Below, in pieces: positions 1 to 9,332 of a stretch of 64,000 nt of DNA (position 1 is the first letter of the stretch; the number at the start of each line of letters is the position of its first letter). This DNA comes from JBBQNR01 sp038330145 (GTDB lineage: Bacteria; Actinomycetota; Thermoleophilia; Solirubrobacterales; JBBDJG01). The position numbers and the translations under genes were made by a program. Under the pieces are notes generated by a model. It searched no databases. It worked only from the letters and a program-made list of their open reading frames with translations, and was not told where the DNA came from. The DNA lies in contig JBBQNR010000006.1 of assembly GCA_038330145.1 (NCBI GenBank), positions 1 to 64,000 on the forward strand, given 5' to 3'.

Positions 1-2511
1 CGGGCATGCCGGGGAACCGGAATCGAGGGTGGCGTCCGGTCCGGCGTCGTCGAGGCTGAACGAGACCACCGAGACCACTGACCTCTTGCCCTCTCTGACG
101 AGGTCGGGGACGAGCGCGTCGACAGTCGTATTCAGGTTGCACGCGGACCCCAGCGTGGTGCTGGCGGTCCCGATGCAGTCGACCGGGACGGAGAAATCGA
201 AGTCCTCCACCGTGCCCGCATCGTTGCCCGCCACCCCGTTGGCGCCGTCGGTGATCCGCACCGCGGTGCGCAGAAGCACCTGACCGGTGTAGTCGGAGCC
301 GTCGATCGCTGCCCGGACATCGGTCGCGGAGAGCGCGAGGTCGATGTCGGCTTCGTCTGCGGGCGTGGCTGGGTTACCCACAACAACGTCAACCCGGGCG
401 AACGCCGTGCCCCTTCCCACCGACGAAGTCGTGAGAAGCGACGACTGGAGCGCGGGCGGGTCGCAGGAGGGGAGCTCCAATGGGGCCGCATGCGTGCTGT
501 TCGGCGCTGTGCAGTTTGCGAACGCCGGCACCAGGGGCACTCGGAGCGGGGTCGCTCCGCCGGGGCGGGGGTACGGGCTCGCGCCGTAGCCGGGCGCAAG
601 CTGGTAACCCGCAGGCACCGTCTTGCCCGCCGGGGCTTGGACGAGGCCGCCGAGCGAGCCCGGCTGCTCCAGGACGGGCAACCGCAGCCCGAGGTTCTGG
701 ACGGTCACGTCCTGCTGCCCGTTCGAAGTCCGCCCGTAGCTGTTGCCCGCCGCTGTGTTCGAGTCCTTCGGTAGGAGCTCGAGCTTCACGACGTGGTTGT
801 CGAGGAACTTGTAGCCGTTCGGGTGAAGCTGGAACACCTGGTGAACCGGGGTCGAGCTGATCGCCGGTCGCCACAGACCGCGCGCGACCAGGGTCTGGTT
901 GCCCGTGCTCGGATCGACGTCGAGCAGCCTTGCGGCGATTTGCGAGTTGGACCCCGCCGACGTGATGTCGGCTACGACCGTTGGCGAGCCCATCAGCGTG
1001 TAGCCGCCGGCCGGCACCGGGTCGCTGCGATAGGTCGCCGTGTCGGCCTGATCGGCACCGGAGTTCGTCGCGCATGCGCCGCCGCCCGTGATCGGATCGA
1101 AGGACGCCGCGATCGTCGTCGAGCCCGCGGTCGGCAGGATCGTCTTCGGGGTCGCGTCGTCGAGCCGCACCTCGCCCGGGGCGAGGCTCGGCCAATCGCC
1201 GGCGGAGTAGGGCCCACCGGAGGCGGACGCGTTCGGACACGTCTGGGTCAGCGTCTGGACGCCGTGGAACGGCACGCTGCCCACACCTCTGACGTAGTAG
1301 TCGAACCAGGCGATCTCGGCAGCGGATCGCAGCGCCAGGTCGGCGGCTCTATTTTGCCCGCGCTGGTGGCCGAGGCTCGCGAAGAACAGTGAGATGTCCG
1401 CGCCCGGGTACTGGGTGCGGGTCCGGTTGTAGAAACGCAGCGCCTCATCTGCCGGGAACAGGTCGTCCGTCCAGCCGCTCGAGATCAGCAGCGGCGCAGG
1501 CGCCTGCGAGTGGTCGATGTAGTACGACGAGTGGTGCGTGGGGAGCTCGTCGCGGATGTCGGTGAACGCCGGCAACGGGTTGCCGGCCGCGTCGTCGTAC
1601 GGCTCGCCGTTGTTGAAGGTGGTGTGCCAGTTGCGGAGATCGGCGTCGGGATCGACGCCCGCAGCGGCGTAGAAGAACGACAGCCCGGAGTTGTAGAGCG
1701 CGTTCTCCCAGGAGGACTTGAGCACGCCGGTGCGGCCCTGGTAGGGCGCGTCAACGACGTAGTCGAGCGTACGGCCGTTCGGCACCAGCGAATAGGCCAG
1801 GTCGGTCCATGGGATCTCGGGCGTCGCCGCCGCGATCTGCATCGGCGTACCGTTCGGGCTCTGCCAGGCGACCAGTGAGCCGTCGGGCAGCATCTGGCGG
1901 TTCTTCAGCGCCGCGAGCGCCATCGACATGCCGCCTCCGTAGGAGCCGCCAATCGCCCCGATCTGGGTCGCGGAAGTGTGGCCTTCGTCGGCGAGCAGGC
2001 CGGCCATCTGCTGTGCGTCGCGAACCTCGTAACGGGTGTCCATCAGCCGCACATGGCCGTTTGCGCACCCCGCCGGATCGGCGCTGCGCGCCGCGGACGT
2101 GCCGCAGGACTGGCCGAAGCCACGCGTGGTCATGCTGAAGGTCGCGTATCCTCGGTCGAGGAACGGCTGCATGCTCGAAACCGCGAGCTTCGAACCGGCG
2201 TAGCCGTGGAAAAGCATGATGATCGGGTAGGGGCCGTCGGGGCCGCTCGCCGGCTCGGGCGGGAAGGCCACGCGAACGTCGATTGGCACGCCGTCGAAGG
2301 TCTTGACCGTGCTGCGCGGCTGCACGGGCACGAAGGTGCTCTGGTCGCAGAGGCGCACTCCGCTCACCTGCACGGTGCACGGAATCGGCGTCGGCGTGTT
2401 CGTGAACACGCTGCTAATGGCTGCATTTGCTGCCGGCGCCATGACCATCATGGCGAATATCGAAACGACACCGGCCAACCAGCGAGTTACCCGCGCACCC
2501 TTATGACTCAT
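1..2511 (-). CDS. Secreted CocE/PepX-type serine hydrolase (3' end beyond window)
   Basis: The frame is open for 837 codons from ATG 2511 to the window edge, so the C-terminus is missing. A GGAGGAAGGAAG ribosome site sits directly before the ATG. Residues 1 to about 32 form a signal peptide ending near APAANAA. An alpha/beta-hydrolase core follows: HGYAGS near the oxyanion hole, the nucleophile elbow GGSYGGG with Ser190, Asp349/Asp350 in SGWTDD and His382 in SLGHQRG. Beyond about residue 400 there is a beta-rich region like the C-terminal domain of X-Pro dipeptidyl peptidases and CocE esterases, then a further extension. By family it should hydrolyse a peptide or ester outside the membrane; the substrate cannot be read from sequence. 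Fold assignment is firm, substrate unknown. Confidence 0.85.
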   Translation of the reverse strand, partial: MSHKGARVTRWLAGVVSIFAMMVMAPAANAAISSVFTNTPTPIPCTVQVSGVRLCDQSTFVPVQPRSTVKTFDGVPIDVRVAFPPEPASGPDGPYPIIMLFHGYAGSKLAVSSMQPFLDRGYATFSMTTRGFGQSCGTSAARSADPAGCANGHVRLMDTRYEVRDAQQMAGLLADEGHTSATQIGAIGGSYGGGMSMALAALKNRQMLPDGSLVAWQSPNGTPMQIAAATPEIPWTDLAYSLVPNGRTLDYVVDAPYQGRTGVLKSSWENALYNSGLSFFYAAAGVDPDADLRNWHTTFNNGEPYDDAAGNPLPAFTDIRDELPTHHSSYYIDHSQAPAPLLISSGWTDDLFPADEALRFYNRTRTQYPGADISLFFASLGHQRGQNRAADLALRSAAEIAWFDYYVRGVGSVPFHGVQTLTQTCPNASASGGPYSAGDWPSLAPGEVRLDDATPKTILPTAGSTTIAASFDPITGGGACATNSGADQADTATYRSDPVPAGGYTLMGSPTVVADITSAGSNSQIAARLLDVDPSTGNQTLVARGLWRPAISSTPVHQVFQLHPNGYKFLDNHVVKLELLPKDSNTAAGNSYGRTSNGQQDVTVQNLGLRLPVLEQPGSLGGLVQAPAGKTVPAGYQLAPGYGASPYPRPGGATPLRVPLVPAFANCTAPNSTHAAPLELPSCDPPALQSSLLTTSSVGRGTAFARVDVVVGNPATPADEADIDLALSATDVRAAIDGSDYTGQVLLRTAVRITDGANGVAGNDAGTVEDFDFSVPVDCIGTASTTLGSACNLNTTVDALVPDLVREGKRSVVSVVSFSLDDAGPDATLDSGSPACP

Positions 2512-2791
2512 CTTCCTTCCTCCCTCTCCGTTTCGGCCGACGATCGGCAGGCCGCAGAATCGGCAAGCCGCACAAGGGTGAACCTAGCAACGGGCAGCGG
2601 CCGCGGCATAACGATTTCATGAAGAATGCTGTCCGGCCGCGACGAAATGCGCGCGCCGCGCGTCGTCAGCTGACCTCTCGGCCGGCGGCACCTACCGGGG
2701 CCCCACCCTCCATCGCAGCGACCGTGGCGATCTCGCCCGCTCGCTAAGGCATCCTTCCCGCTTCGCCGATGCGTGTCGCGATCCCTGATCG

Positions 2792-3607
2792 ATGAGTGAG
2801 CTTGAAGCCATCGTGCTCGGGATCGTGCAGGGGCTGACCGAGTTCCTGCCGATCTCCAGCACCGCCCACCTGCGGATCGTGCCCGCCTTTCTGGGCTGGG
2901 ACGATCCGGGCGCCGCCTTCACCGCCGTCACGCAGCTCGGCACGATGGCGGCCGTGCTGGTCTACTTCCGCCACGACCTGCTGCGTATCGCGCGCGCGTG
3001 GCTCGCCAGCATCACCAAGCCGCAGCTGCGTGGCGAGCTCGATGCCAGGCTCGGCTGGTACATCCTGCTGGGCACGATCCCGATCGGGATCTTCGGGCTC
3101 GCGTTCAAGGACCAGATCGAGAGCGGTGCGCGATCCCTGTACCTGATCGGCAGCACGCTGATCGTGCTCGGGCTCGTGCTGCTGTGGGCTGAGAAGGTCG
3201 CCGCTCACGATCGCGACCTGCGCAGCCTCAACCGCCGGGACGCGACCGCGATCGGCTTCGCGCAGGCGCTGGCACTCGTTCCGGGCGTCTCGCGCTCTGG
3301 CGCGACGCTGACGGCCGGGCTATTCATGGGCCTGGACCGTCTCTCGGCCGCGCGCTACTCGTTCCTGCTGTCGGTGCCGGCGGTGGTGATGAGCGGCCTG
3401 TTCGAGCTTCGCGACGCCGTGCACGGCACCGGCGCCAGCGCGTCCGGCACGCTGCTGGCGACGGTCTGTGCGTTCATCGTCGGCTACGCCTCGATCGCGC
3501 TCCTGCTGCGCTTCCTGGTCACGCACACGACGAAGGTGTTCGTTGGCTACCGCGTGCTGCTCGGCACCACCGTCCTGATCCTGGTCAGCACCGGCGCAAT
3601 CAGCTAA
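2792..3607 (+). CDS. uppP: Undecaprenyl-diphosphatase UppP (BacA)
   Basis: Polytopic membrane enzyme of 271 aa that dephosphorylates undecaprenyl pyrophosphate to recycle the lipid carrier for peptidoglycan and other surface polymers. Both family signatures are present: EFLPISSTAHL near residue 20 with the catalytic Glu/Ser region, and PGVSRSGAT near residue 160. Length and hydrophobic profile match the family. ATG 2792 places the first helix directly at the N-terminus. The gene is monocistronic and converges on the Nudix gene with a 7-bp gap. It releases phosphate, which fits its position beside the phosphate genes, although that link is only inference. Confidence 0.95.
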   Translation: MSELEAIVLGIVQGLTEFLPISSTAHLRIVPAFLGWDDPGAAFTAVTQLGTMAAVLVYFRHDLLRIARAWLASITKPQLRGELDARLGWYILLGTIPIGIFGLAFKDQIESGARSLYLIGSTLIVLGLVLLWAEKVAAHDRDLRSLNRRDATAIGFAQALALVPGVSRSGATLTAGLFMGLDRLSAARYSFLLSVPAVVMSGLFELRDAVHGTGASASGTLLATVCAFIVGYASIALLLRFLVTHTTKVFVGYRVLLGTTVLILVSTGAIS

Positions 3608-3614
3608 CGGGCCA

Positions 3615-4526
3615 CTAGACGTCAGGGGGCGGGAAGTACTCCGCCGCGACCAGCTTGCCGTCGTCGAAGCTGAGCGCCCACACGCTGGCCTTCTTGGAAC
3701 GCTGCGGATCCGGCAACTCGACGCCGCCCTCCTTCGCCAGCCGCTCGACCATCTCCGGCACGACCACCCGCTGGCTGCACACCGCCACCGCCTGCTCGTG
3801 GTCGCCGAGGTCGCGAATCGCGTTGACCGCGTCCTGCTCGTGGCCGGGAAACCCTTCCTCGGAGAGCAGCGGCTGCTCCTCGATCTCGACCCCCAGTGAG
3901 TCGGCCGCCGGTTGAAGTGTCTGCACGCAGCGCAGGTAATCGGCCGAGACGAGGCGCTGCACGTCGAAGCGCGACAGCAGCCGCACCAGCTCGTCCGCCT
4001 GGTCGCTGCCGATTTCGTCCAGCGGTCGCAGGCGGTCGTCACCCTTCCACTTGTCGCGGTCGCCGGCGCTTGCGTGCCGCACCAGCAGCACCGTGCCCGT
4101 GCGAACGGGGCCGGAGGCGAAGCGCTCCAGCACCTCGCGGTCGCTGGGTCGCGTCAGAAGCGCATCGGCTCCGTCCGGCGACACCCACATCAGCTCATCG
4201 ACCTCTCTGTTGGGGGCGAATGCTCCGGCCACCGCACGCATCGCCCAGTAACGGACCACCTTCTCGCGCGAGCGCCCGTTGGAGCTCTTCAGGTAATGCA
4301 CCTCTCCCAGCCCTCGGCCGGGCCGCACCCGGTAGCCGGTCTCCTCGAACACCTCGCGCAGGGCCCCTTCCAACTCCGACTCTCCGGAGGCAAGCTTGCC
4401 CTTGGGGATGCTCCAGTCGTCGTAGCGCGGGCGATGGATGAGCGCGACCTCGATCGCCTCGCTGTTGGAGTGCTCGGCGGCGGTGCGCCAGACGACGCCC
4501 CCCGCTGCGCGGATCGGCTTGCTCAC
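3615..4526 (-). CDS. Nudix hydrolase fused to histidine phosphatase (MutT1-like)
   Basis: Two-domain protein of 303 aa. Residues 1 to about 135 are a Nudix domain with a complete Nudix box (GKLASGE...REVFEETGY), the metal site for cleaving nucleoside diphosphate-X bonds. The C-terminal half is a histidine phosphatase of the SixA/phosphoglycerate-mutase type with LLVRHASAGD (catalytic RHA). This architecture is that of mycobacterial MutT1, which hydrolyses 8-oxo-(d)GTP and diadenosine polyphosphates. The GTG start at 4526 overlaps the TGA of the CYTH-CHAD gene (GTGA) and has GAGGAAGG upstream; a longer reading to 4589 would run deep into that gene. It is third in the ppk operon, so a role with polyphosphate or nucleotide pools is plausible but inferred. 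Confidence 0.85.
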   Translation of the reverse strand: MSKPIRAAGGVVWRTAAEHSNSEAIEVALIHRPRYDDWSIPKGKLASGESELEGALREVFEETGYRVRPGRGLGEVHYLKSSNGRSREKVVRYWAMRAVAGAFAPNREVDELMWVSPDGADALLTRPSDREVLERFASGPVRTGTVLLVRHASAGDRDKWKGDDRLRPLDEIGSDQADELVRLLSRFDVQRLVSADYLRCVQTLQPAADSLGVEIEEQPLLSEEGFPGHEQDAVNAIRDLGDHEQAVAVCSQRVVVPEMVERLAKEGGVELPDPQRSKKASVWALSFDDGKLVAAEYFPPPDV

Positions 4527-6046
4527 GCCCCTTCCTCGTCGCCTGGGCGCATCCAGCGGCGCAGCTCCGGCTTGTCGAGCTTCTTCCATGCCTTCGGGAA
4601 GGAACCACGTGCATGGCGGCCGGTCTGCTCCTCGCGCTCGAGCAAGCGGCCGGCCGCAAGCGCAAAGGTGCCGTCGGTCGGCCGCGACGTCGCCAGCTCC
4701 CGGACCAGGTTGCGAGCCACCACCGAGTCCTGCAGGCCGCCGAGCATGTCCTGCACGGCTGCTGCCCGGCGCGCGAAACGCGACGCTGTGTGAGACTGGG
4801 CCTCGTCGAGCGAAGGCGCCACCGCCTCGGCCGCGTAGCGGGCGCGTTTGGCGAGCTTCCGGACCTCGTGGAAGTTGTCGTCCGGATCGGCTTGGTCGAG
4901 CTCTCGGGCTGCCTTTGCCAAGCGTGACCAGGTACGACGCGCAAGCGGCGGCAGCGCCTCACCGGCCGGCGTCCAGGCCGCCGTCGTGAGCACCGGGCTG
5001 CGAGCCGCCTCCACCAGCGCATCCAGCAGCTCGACATAGCGCTCGCTGCGCAGCGCCGTCAGCAGCGCGGCGCGGCCGACGAGCTGCTGCTCGTCGAGGT
5101 AGCCGAACAGCGGCTCGATCTCGGACTCCAGGCCCTTGGCGTGCTCGCGCAGCAGTTCCTGCATCACATCCAGGTCGCGAGCCTGCCCGAGCGCGGATCC
5201 CAGCCATTGCAGCTCATCGCGCAGCCGCTCCGCCCACGCTTCGTCCAGCAGCGGCGCGAACGTGCGCAGGTCGCTGCGCAGCCGTCGCGCGCCGACCCGC
5301 ATCTGGTGCACGGGCTCCACCTCTCCGAGGCGCGCGCCCGGGTCGTTCGTGAAGATGCGCTGTACGCCGCGCGCGATCGCCGCCTGCACCGCGTATGCGG
5401 CGGGTTCGTCGGGACGAAGGTGTGGCGGGGCGATGATGTCGGGCATTCGCGTCGCTCGGGCGCCAAGCGCGCGCACCACCTTGGGCACAGGACGCGGAGC
5501 GGAGGCGCCGGCAGCCTGGAGCACGGCGGCGATGCGCTCGAGGGCCGGGCGGTCGAGAGCCCGGCTCTCCAGCTCCAGCTCGCGGAAGCGCTCCACGATG
5601 CGGCCCTGCTTGATCACGGCAACTCTGTCGTCGACCAGCTCGGCCAGCTCCCTGCCGTCGCTCGAGCGCAGGCACCAGCGGCGGCGGCGAGTGCGAAGCC
5701 GCGCCACCGGCTCCAGCGGGGCCGAACGGACGAACGCCGTCACGAGGTCGCGAGCGCCTGCGGGCACACTTCCGGCCGGCCCGTCGAAGTGCAGCTCGTC
5801 ACGACTTGCGCCGTCGTCGCCGAGGACCGGCAGCTTCAGGTGCCAACCCGACTCGTCGCCCTCACCCGTGCGGTAGCGAAGCGTCGCCCCATGGCGTGCC
5901 AACCGCAGGTCGGCGGTGTCGAAGTAGGTCGCGTGCAGGTCGAGCGGCGGAAGCTCCTCCATGCCCGCGACGTCGACCCCCTCGGGCCGCAGCGCCGGCG
6001 TGACGAACGGGTCGTCGACCGAGAGCTTCAGCTCCAGCTCACGCAT
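4523..6046 (-). CDS. CYTH-CHAD domain protein
   Basis: Protein of 507 aa. The N-terminal CYTH triphosphate-tunnel domain (residues 1 to about 200) carries the ExExK signature as ELELK at residues 3-7, YFDT and LRYRTG. The C-terminal CHAD domain (about 220 to 500) is helical and rich in conserved His/Arg (for example HQMRVGARRLR), as expected for polyphosphate binding. CYTH enzymes act on inorganic tripolyphosphate or similar substrates, and CHAD domains bind polyphosphate granules. It lies 18 bp downstream of ppk and overlaps the Nudix gene by 4 bp, so the three form one operon. The polyphosphate link is family knowledge backed by context; the exact reaction is unknown. Confidence 0.88.
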   Translation of the reverse strand: MRELELKLSVDDPFVTPALRPEGVDVAGMEELPPLDLHATYFDTADLRLARHGATLRYRTGEGDESGWHLKLPVLGDDGASRDELHFDGPAGSVPAGARDLVTAFVRSAPLEPVARLRTRRRRWCLRSSDGRELAELVDDRVAVIKQGRIVERFRELELESRALDRPALERIAAVLQAAGASAPRPVPKVVRALGARATRMPDIIAPPHLRPDEPAAYAVQAAIARGVQRIFTNDPGARLGEVEPVHQMRVGARRLRSDLRTFAPLLDEAWAERLRDELQWLGSALGQARDLDVMQELLREHAKGLESEIEPLFGYLDEQQLVGRAALLTALRSERYVELLDALVEAARSPVLTTAAWTPAGEALPPLARRTWSRLAKAARELDQADPDDNFHEVRKLAKRARYAAEAVAPSLDEAQSHTASRFARRAAAVQDMLGGLQDSVVARNLVRELATSRPTDGTFALAAGRLLEREEQTGRHARGSFPKAWKKLDKPELRRWMRPGDEEGA

Positions 6047-6064
6047 CGTCGGGGCGCCGGCCGA

Positions 6065-8236
6065 TCAAACCGCCGGCTCGTTCATCAGCTGCTTCTGATA
6101 TTCGAGCGCTGGCTCGTCGCCCGGAGTGCGGCGGGTCCAGGTGCCGTCGCCGTCGAGAGCCCACGACGAGACGTTGTCCGAGAGCGCGAGCTCGAGCAGG
6201 AACCGGAGCTGGCGCTTGAGGTCATCCGAGCTGATCGTCGCCAGCGCCTCGACGCGTCCGTCGAGGTTGCGCTGCATCATGTCGGGGCTGCCGAAGTAGA
6301 ACTCCTCGTCGCCGCCGTTCTGGAAGTAGAAGATGCGTGAGTGCTCCAGGAAGCGGCCAAGAATGCTGCGCACCCTGATGTTCTTGCTCAACTTCTTGAT
6401 TCCCGGGCGCAGCACGCAGATGCTCCGCACGAGCAGGTCCACCTTCACGCCCCGCTGCGATGCACGGTAGAGCGCGTCGACGATCGCCGGGTCGCCGAGG
6501 TTGTTGAGCTTCATCACGATCCGGCCCGGCTGCTCCGCCGTGCTGAGCGCGATCTCGCGCTCGATCATCCCGATCATGCGGTCCCTCATGCCGAGCGGGG
6601 CCACGATCAGCGACTCGTACTCCCTCTTGCGCGAGAAGCCCGTGATGAAGTTGAACAGGTGGCTGACCTCGGAGCCGAGGCCCTCGTCGGCCGTCAGCAG
6701 GCCGATGTCCTCATAGAGGCGGGCGGTGATCGGGTTGTAGTTGCCCGTGCCGACGTGGACGTAGCGCCGCAGCTCGCTTCCCTCCCGGCGCACGACCAGG
6801 CACAGCTTGCAGTGGGTCTTCAGGCCCGCCAGCCCGTAGACGACGTGGCAGCCCGCCTGCTCCAGCGTTCGCGCCCAGGTGATGTTGGCGCTCTCGTCGA
6901 ATCGCGCCTTCAACTCCACCAGCACGACGACCTGCTTACCCCGCTCCGCCGCCTCGATCAGGGCGTTCACGATCGGGCTGCCGGAGGTGCGGTAAAGGGT
7001 CTGCTTGATCGCCAGCACATCGGGATCCGCGGCGGCCTGCTCCACGAAACGTTGCACGCTGGTGGTAAAGGACTCGTACGGATGGTGGACGAGCACGTCG
7101 CGATCGTGCAGCAGCTCGAACACGTCCATGTCCTCGTCGGTCAGGGCCAGGTCCGGATGGGTGAGGGGGACGAAAGGAGGGTCCTTGAGGTCCGGCCGGT
7201 TCAGCGCATGAAGGGTCCACAGTCCGGAGAGGTCGAGCGGGCCGGGGAGCCGGGTGACGTCGGCGTCCGCCAGCTCGAGCTCGCTCATCAGCAGCTCCAG
7301 CACGTGCTCCGGCATGTTGCGTTCCACCTCGAGGCGGACCGCGGGGCTGAAGCGCTTGCGGCTCAGCTCCTCCTCCAGGGCCTCCATCAGGTCTGCGGCG
7401 CCGTCGTTGATCTCGAGGTCGGCGTTGCGGGTGACCCGGAAGGTGTGGTGCTCTACGACGTCCATGCCGGGGAAGAGCTGGTGCAGGTTGGCCGCGATCA
7501 GGTCCTCCAGCGGCACGTACGCTCGCCCTTCCGCGAACGCCACGAAGCGGGGCAGCGAAGGGGGCACCTTGACACGCGCGAAGTGGATGCGCCCGCCCTC
7601 CGCGTCGCGAACCAGAACAGCCAGGTTGAGCGACAGGTTGGAGATGAACGGGAACGGCCGTCCGGAATCGACGGCGAGCGGAGTCAGCACCGGAAACAGC
7701 TCATCGGTGAAGACCTCGTTCAATTCGTCGCGCTGCGCCTCGGTGAGGTCCTCCCAACGCTTGATCTCGATGCCGGCCCGGGCCAGCTCGGGCATCACGT
7801 CGTCGATGAACAGGCTCGCGTGGCGCTGCGCGAGCGGCTCCACCTTGGCCGCGATCGCCGCCAGCTGCTCCGTCGGAGTGAGCCCGTCGGCGGACTTGCT
7901 GACGAGCCCCGCCTCGACCTGTCGCTTGAGGCCGGCCACGCGCACCATGTGGAACTCGTCGAGGTTGCTGGCGAAGATGGCGAGGAACTTCGCGCGCTCC
8001 AGCACCGGCGCGTCGACCTCCTCTGCAAGCGCAAGCACGCGCGCGTTGAAGTCGAGCGACGACAGCTCCCGGTTCAGGAATCGGTCGGCTGAGCGGGCGG
8101 TCGGTTGAGGGGCGGCCTCCGGGTGGCCCGGCGGCGCAGCGATGGGTCCGCTCTTCCCGGCCGCTGCTTTCTGCTCCGCCACCGATCCCCGCCCGGCGCC
8201 CTGCCTCTGGCTGGTGGGCTGCGCTGACAAGTCCAA
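6065..8236 (-). CDS. ppk: Polyphosphate kinase 1
   Basis: Reversibly transfers the terminal phosphate of ATP to long-chain polyphosphate. The protein (723 aa) has the PPK1 order: N-terminal domain (FLNRELSSLDFNARVL), head domain, then the two phospholipase-D-like catalytic domains with HPYESF, LKTHCKL (candidate phosphorylated His), VHVGTGNYN and FGSPDMMQRNLDGRVE. The TTG at 8236 has no clear ribosome site. A GTG at 8182 preceded by GGGGATCG would give a 705-aa protein and is equally plausible, since the first 45 residues are low-complexity. First gene of ppk-CYTH/CHAD-Nudix. A PHO-box-like repeat lies upstream at 8278-8295, so induction by phosphate starvation is likely. Confidence 0.95.
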   Translation of the reverse strand: MDLSAQPTSQRQGAGRGSVAEQKAAAGKSGPIAAPPGHPEAAPQPTARSADRFLNRELSSLDFNARVLALAEEVDAPVLERAKFLAIFASNLDEFHMVRVAGLKRQVEAGLVSKSADGLTPTEQLAAIAAKVEPLAQRHASLFIDDVMPELARAGIEIKRWEDLTEAQRDELNEVFTDELFPVLTPLAVDSGRPFPFISNLSLNLAVLVRDAEGGRIHFARVKVPPSLPRFVAFAEGRAYVPLEDLIAANLHQLFPGMDVVEHHTFRVTRNADLEINDGAADLMEALEEELSRKRFSPAVRLEVERNMPEHVLELLMSELELADADVTRLPGPLDLSGLWTLHALNRPDLKDPPFVPLTHPDLALTDEDMDVFELLHDRDVLVHHPYESFTTSVQRFVEQAAADPDVLAIKQTLYRTSGSPIVNALIEAAERGKQVVVLVELKARFDESANITWARTLEQAGCHVVYGLAGLKTHCKLCLVVRREGSELRRYVHVGTGNYNPITARLYEDIGLLTADEGLGSEVSHLFNFITGFSRKREYESLIVAPLGMRDRMIGMIEREIALSTAEQPGRIVMKLNNLGDPAIVDALYRASQRGVKVDLLVRSICVLRPGIKKLSKNIRVRSILGRFLEHSRIFYFQNGGDEEFYFGSPDMMQRNLDGRVEALATISSDDLKRQLRFLLELALSDNVSSWALDGDGTWTRRTPGDEPALEYQKQLMNEPAV

Positions 8237-8277
8237 TTAAGGTTAAGTGACGATCAGTGGCTGTGCCAGCGCCGATT

Positions 8278-8295
8278 GGTGAACAACTGGTGAAC
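8278..8295 (-). promoter_or_regulatory. PHO box upstream of ppk
   Basis: On the minus strand the heptamer GTTCACC occurs twice with an 11-bp period (8295-8289 and 8284-8278), separated by AGTT. This matches the GTTCACC-N4-GTTCACC operator known for Streptomyces PhoP. It lies 42 nt upstream of the TTG, or 96 nt upstream of the alternative GTG, of ppk, and also between ppk and the divergent HD-domain gene, so it could serve both. Binding is inferred. Confidence 0.7.
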
Positions 8296-8524
8296 GAGCG
8301 AGCTGGGACGGGGCCTGAGCCGAGGCCACGACTAGGGTGAGGGGATCGCCAAGCCAGAAACCGGCCCAGAACGCCCCACCGTCGCCGAGCTGGCGGGCGC
8401 CGCTCGCATCAGCGCGCCCACACGCGGCAACCGCAGGCTGGAGTCACTGCTCGAGGCGGCCAACTCGGACGACCAGCTCAAGGGATGGTGGTACGTCGCC
8501 CAGGTCAACGCGGACCGTCTGGGC

Positions 8525-9172
8525 ATGTCCGACCACTCCTGGGTACACGTTCAGATCGTCGTCAACATCGCGCTGCGGTTGCTTCGGCTGCTTCAGCGCA
8601 GGGGTGTTGAGACCTCGATGGTGACCGACCACGGCATGAAGCAACGCGACGCCGAGGTCGTCGTGGCGGCAGCAGCACTGCTGCACGACACCGGCATGTC
8701 GATCCATCGCGTGGACCACGAGGCCTACAGCCTCTTCCTCGCGGCTGCCAAGCTCGACCAGCTGCTCGCTGAGTGCTATACGGAGCCGGTGCGGTCGGTG
8801 GTGGCATCGGAGGTGCTGCACGCGGTCATCGCGCACCGTCGCCGCGGTGAGCCAATCACGATCGAGGCGGGCGTGGTTCGCGTGGCGGATGCGCTGGACA
8901 TGGCCGAGGGTCGCTCACGCGTTCCCTTTGAGAGCGGTCGACAGAACATTCACTCGCTGTCCGCCGCCGCCATCGAGAAGGTGCGAATCGAACCCGGTGA
9001 GGAGCGCGCCGTGCAGGTGGAGATCGACATGACCAACTCGGCCGGCATATTCCAGGTCGACGAGCTGCTGGCGACCAAGCTGCGAGGGTCAGGCCTCGAG
9101 GAGCACATCGAGGTGGTGGCCCGGATCGAGTCCGAGCACGAGAAGCGGCTGCTGCCCGTCTTCAGGCTGTAG
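8525..9172 (+). CDS. HD-domain metal-dependent phosphohydrolase, 5' end uncertain
   Basis: From ATG 8525 the protein has 215 aa with an HD-superfamily core: DHG near residue 36, LLHDTGMS with the HD dyad near residue 57, HAVIAH and VRVADALDMAEG. The second half is beta-rich (SAGIFQVDELL...GSGLEEHIEV). HD enzymes hydrolyse nucleotides or phosphoesters. Clearly coding sequence continues upstream in the same frame to about 8345 (GWWYVAQVNADRLGM precedes the ATG), so the natural protein is about 60 residues longer. No ATG, GTG or TTG is in frame there before the TAG at 8333; a CTG lies at 8390. It is divergent from ppk across a PHO box and next to pst genes. Substrate unknown; polyphosphate, nucleotide or alarmone chemistry would fit. 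Confidence 0.8.
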   Translation: MSDHSWVHVQIVVNIALRLLRLLQRRGVETSMVTDHGMKQRDAEVVVAAAALLHDTGMSIHRVDHEAYSLFLAAAKLDQLLAECYTEPVRSVVASEVLHAVIAHRRRGEPITIEAGVVRVADALDMAEGRSRVPFESGRQNIHSLSAAAIEKVRIEPGEERAVQVEIDMTNSAGIFQVDELLATKLRGSGLEEHIEVVARIESEHEKRLLPVFRL

Positions 9173-9332
9173 CCGAATCAGCGCGCGACGCGCTCGGGCG
9201 AGAAGCGGTATCCGATAGGGGGCTCCCGGTCTCCTGCGCTGCGGTTCTGAAGCTCGGGATTCACCCTGACGGAAGCTATGGCCGGCGGAGACGCGGCTGG
9301 TGAAGCTTTGGTTACGGCCATGGAAGATCCGG

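Noticed and set aside
6341..8092. 583-codon open frame opposite ppk
   Set aside because: It mirrors the codon pattern of ppk in high-GC DNA and has no start context or protein-like motifs.
9299..9316. PHO-box-like pair GGTGAAG-N4-GGTTACG after the HD gene
   Set aside because: Imperfect match, and no gene begins downstream on either strand; it lies between convergent gene ends.
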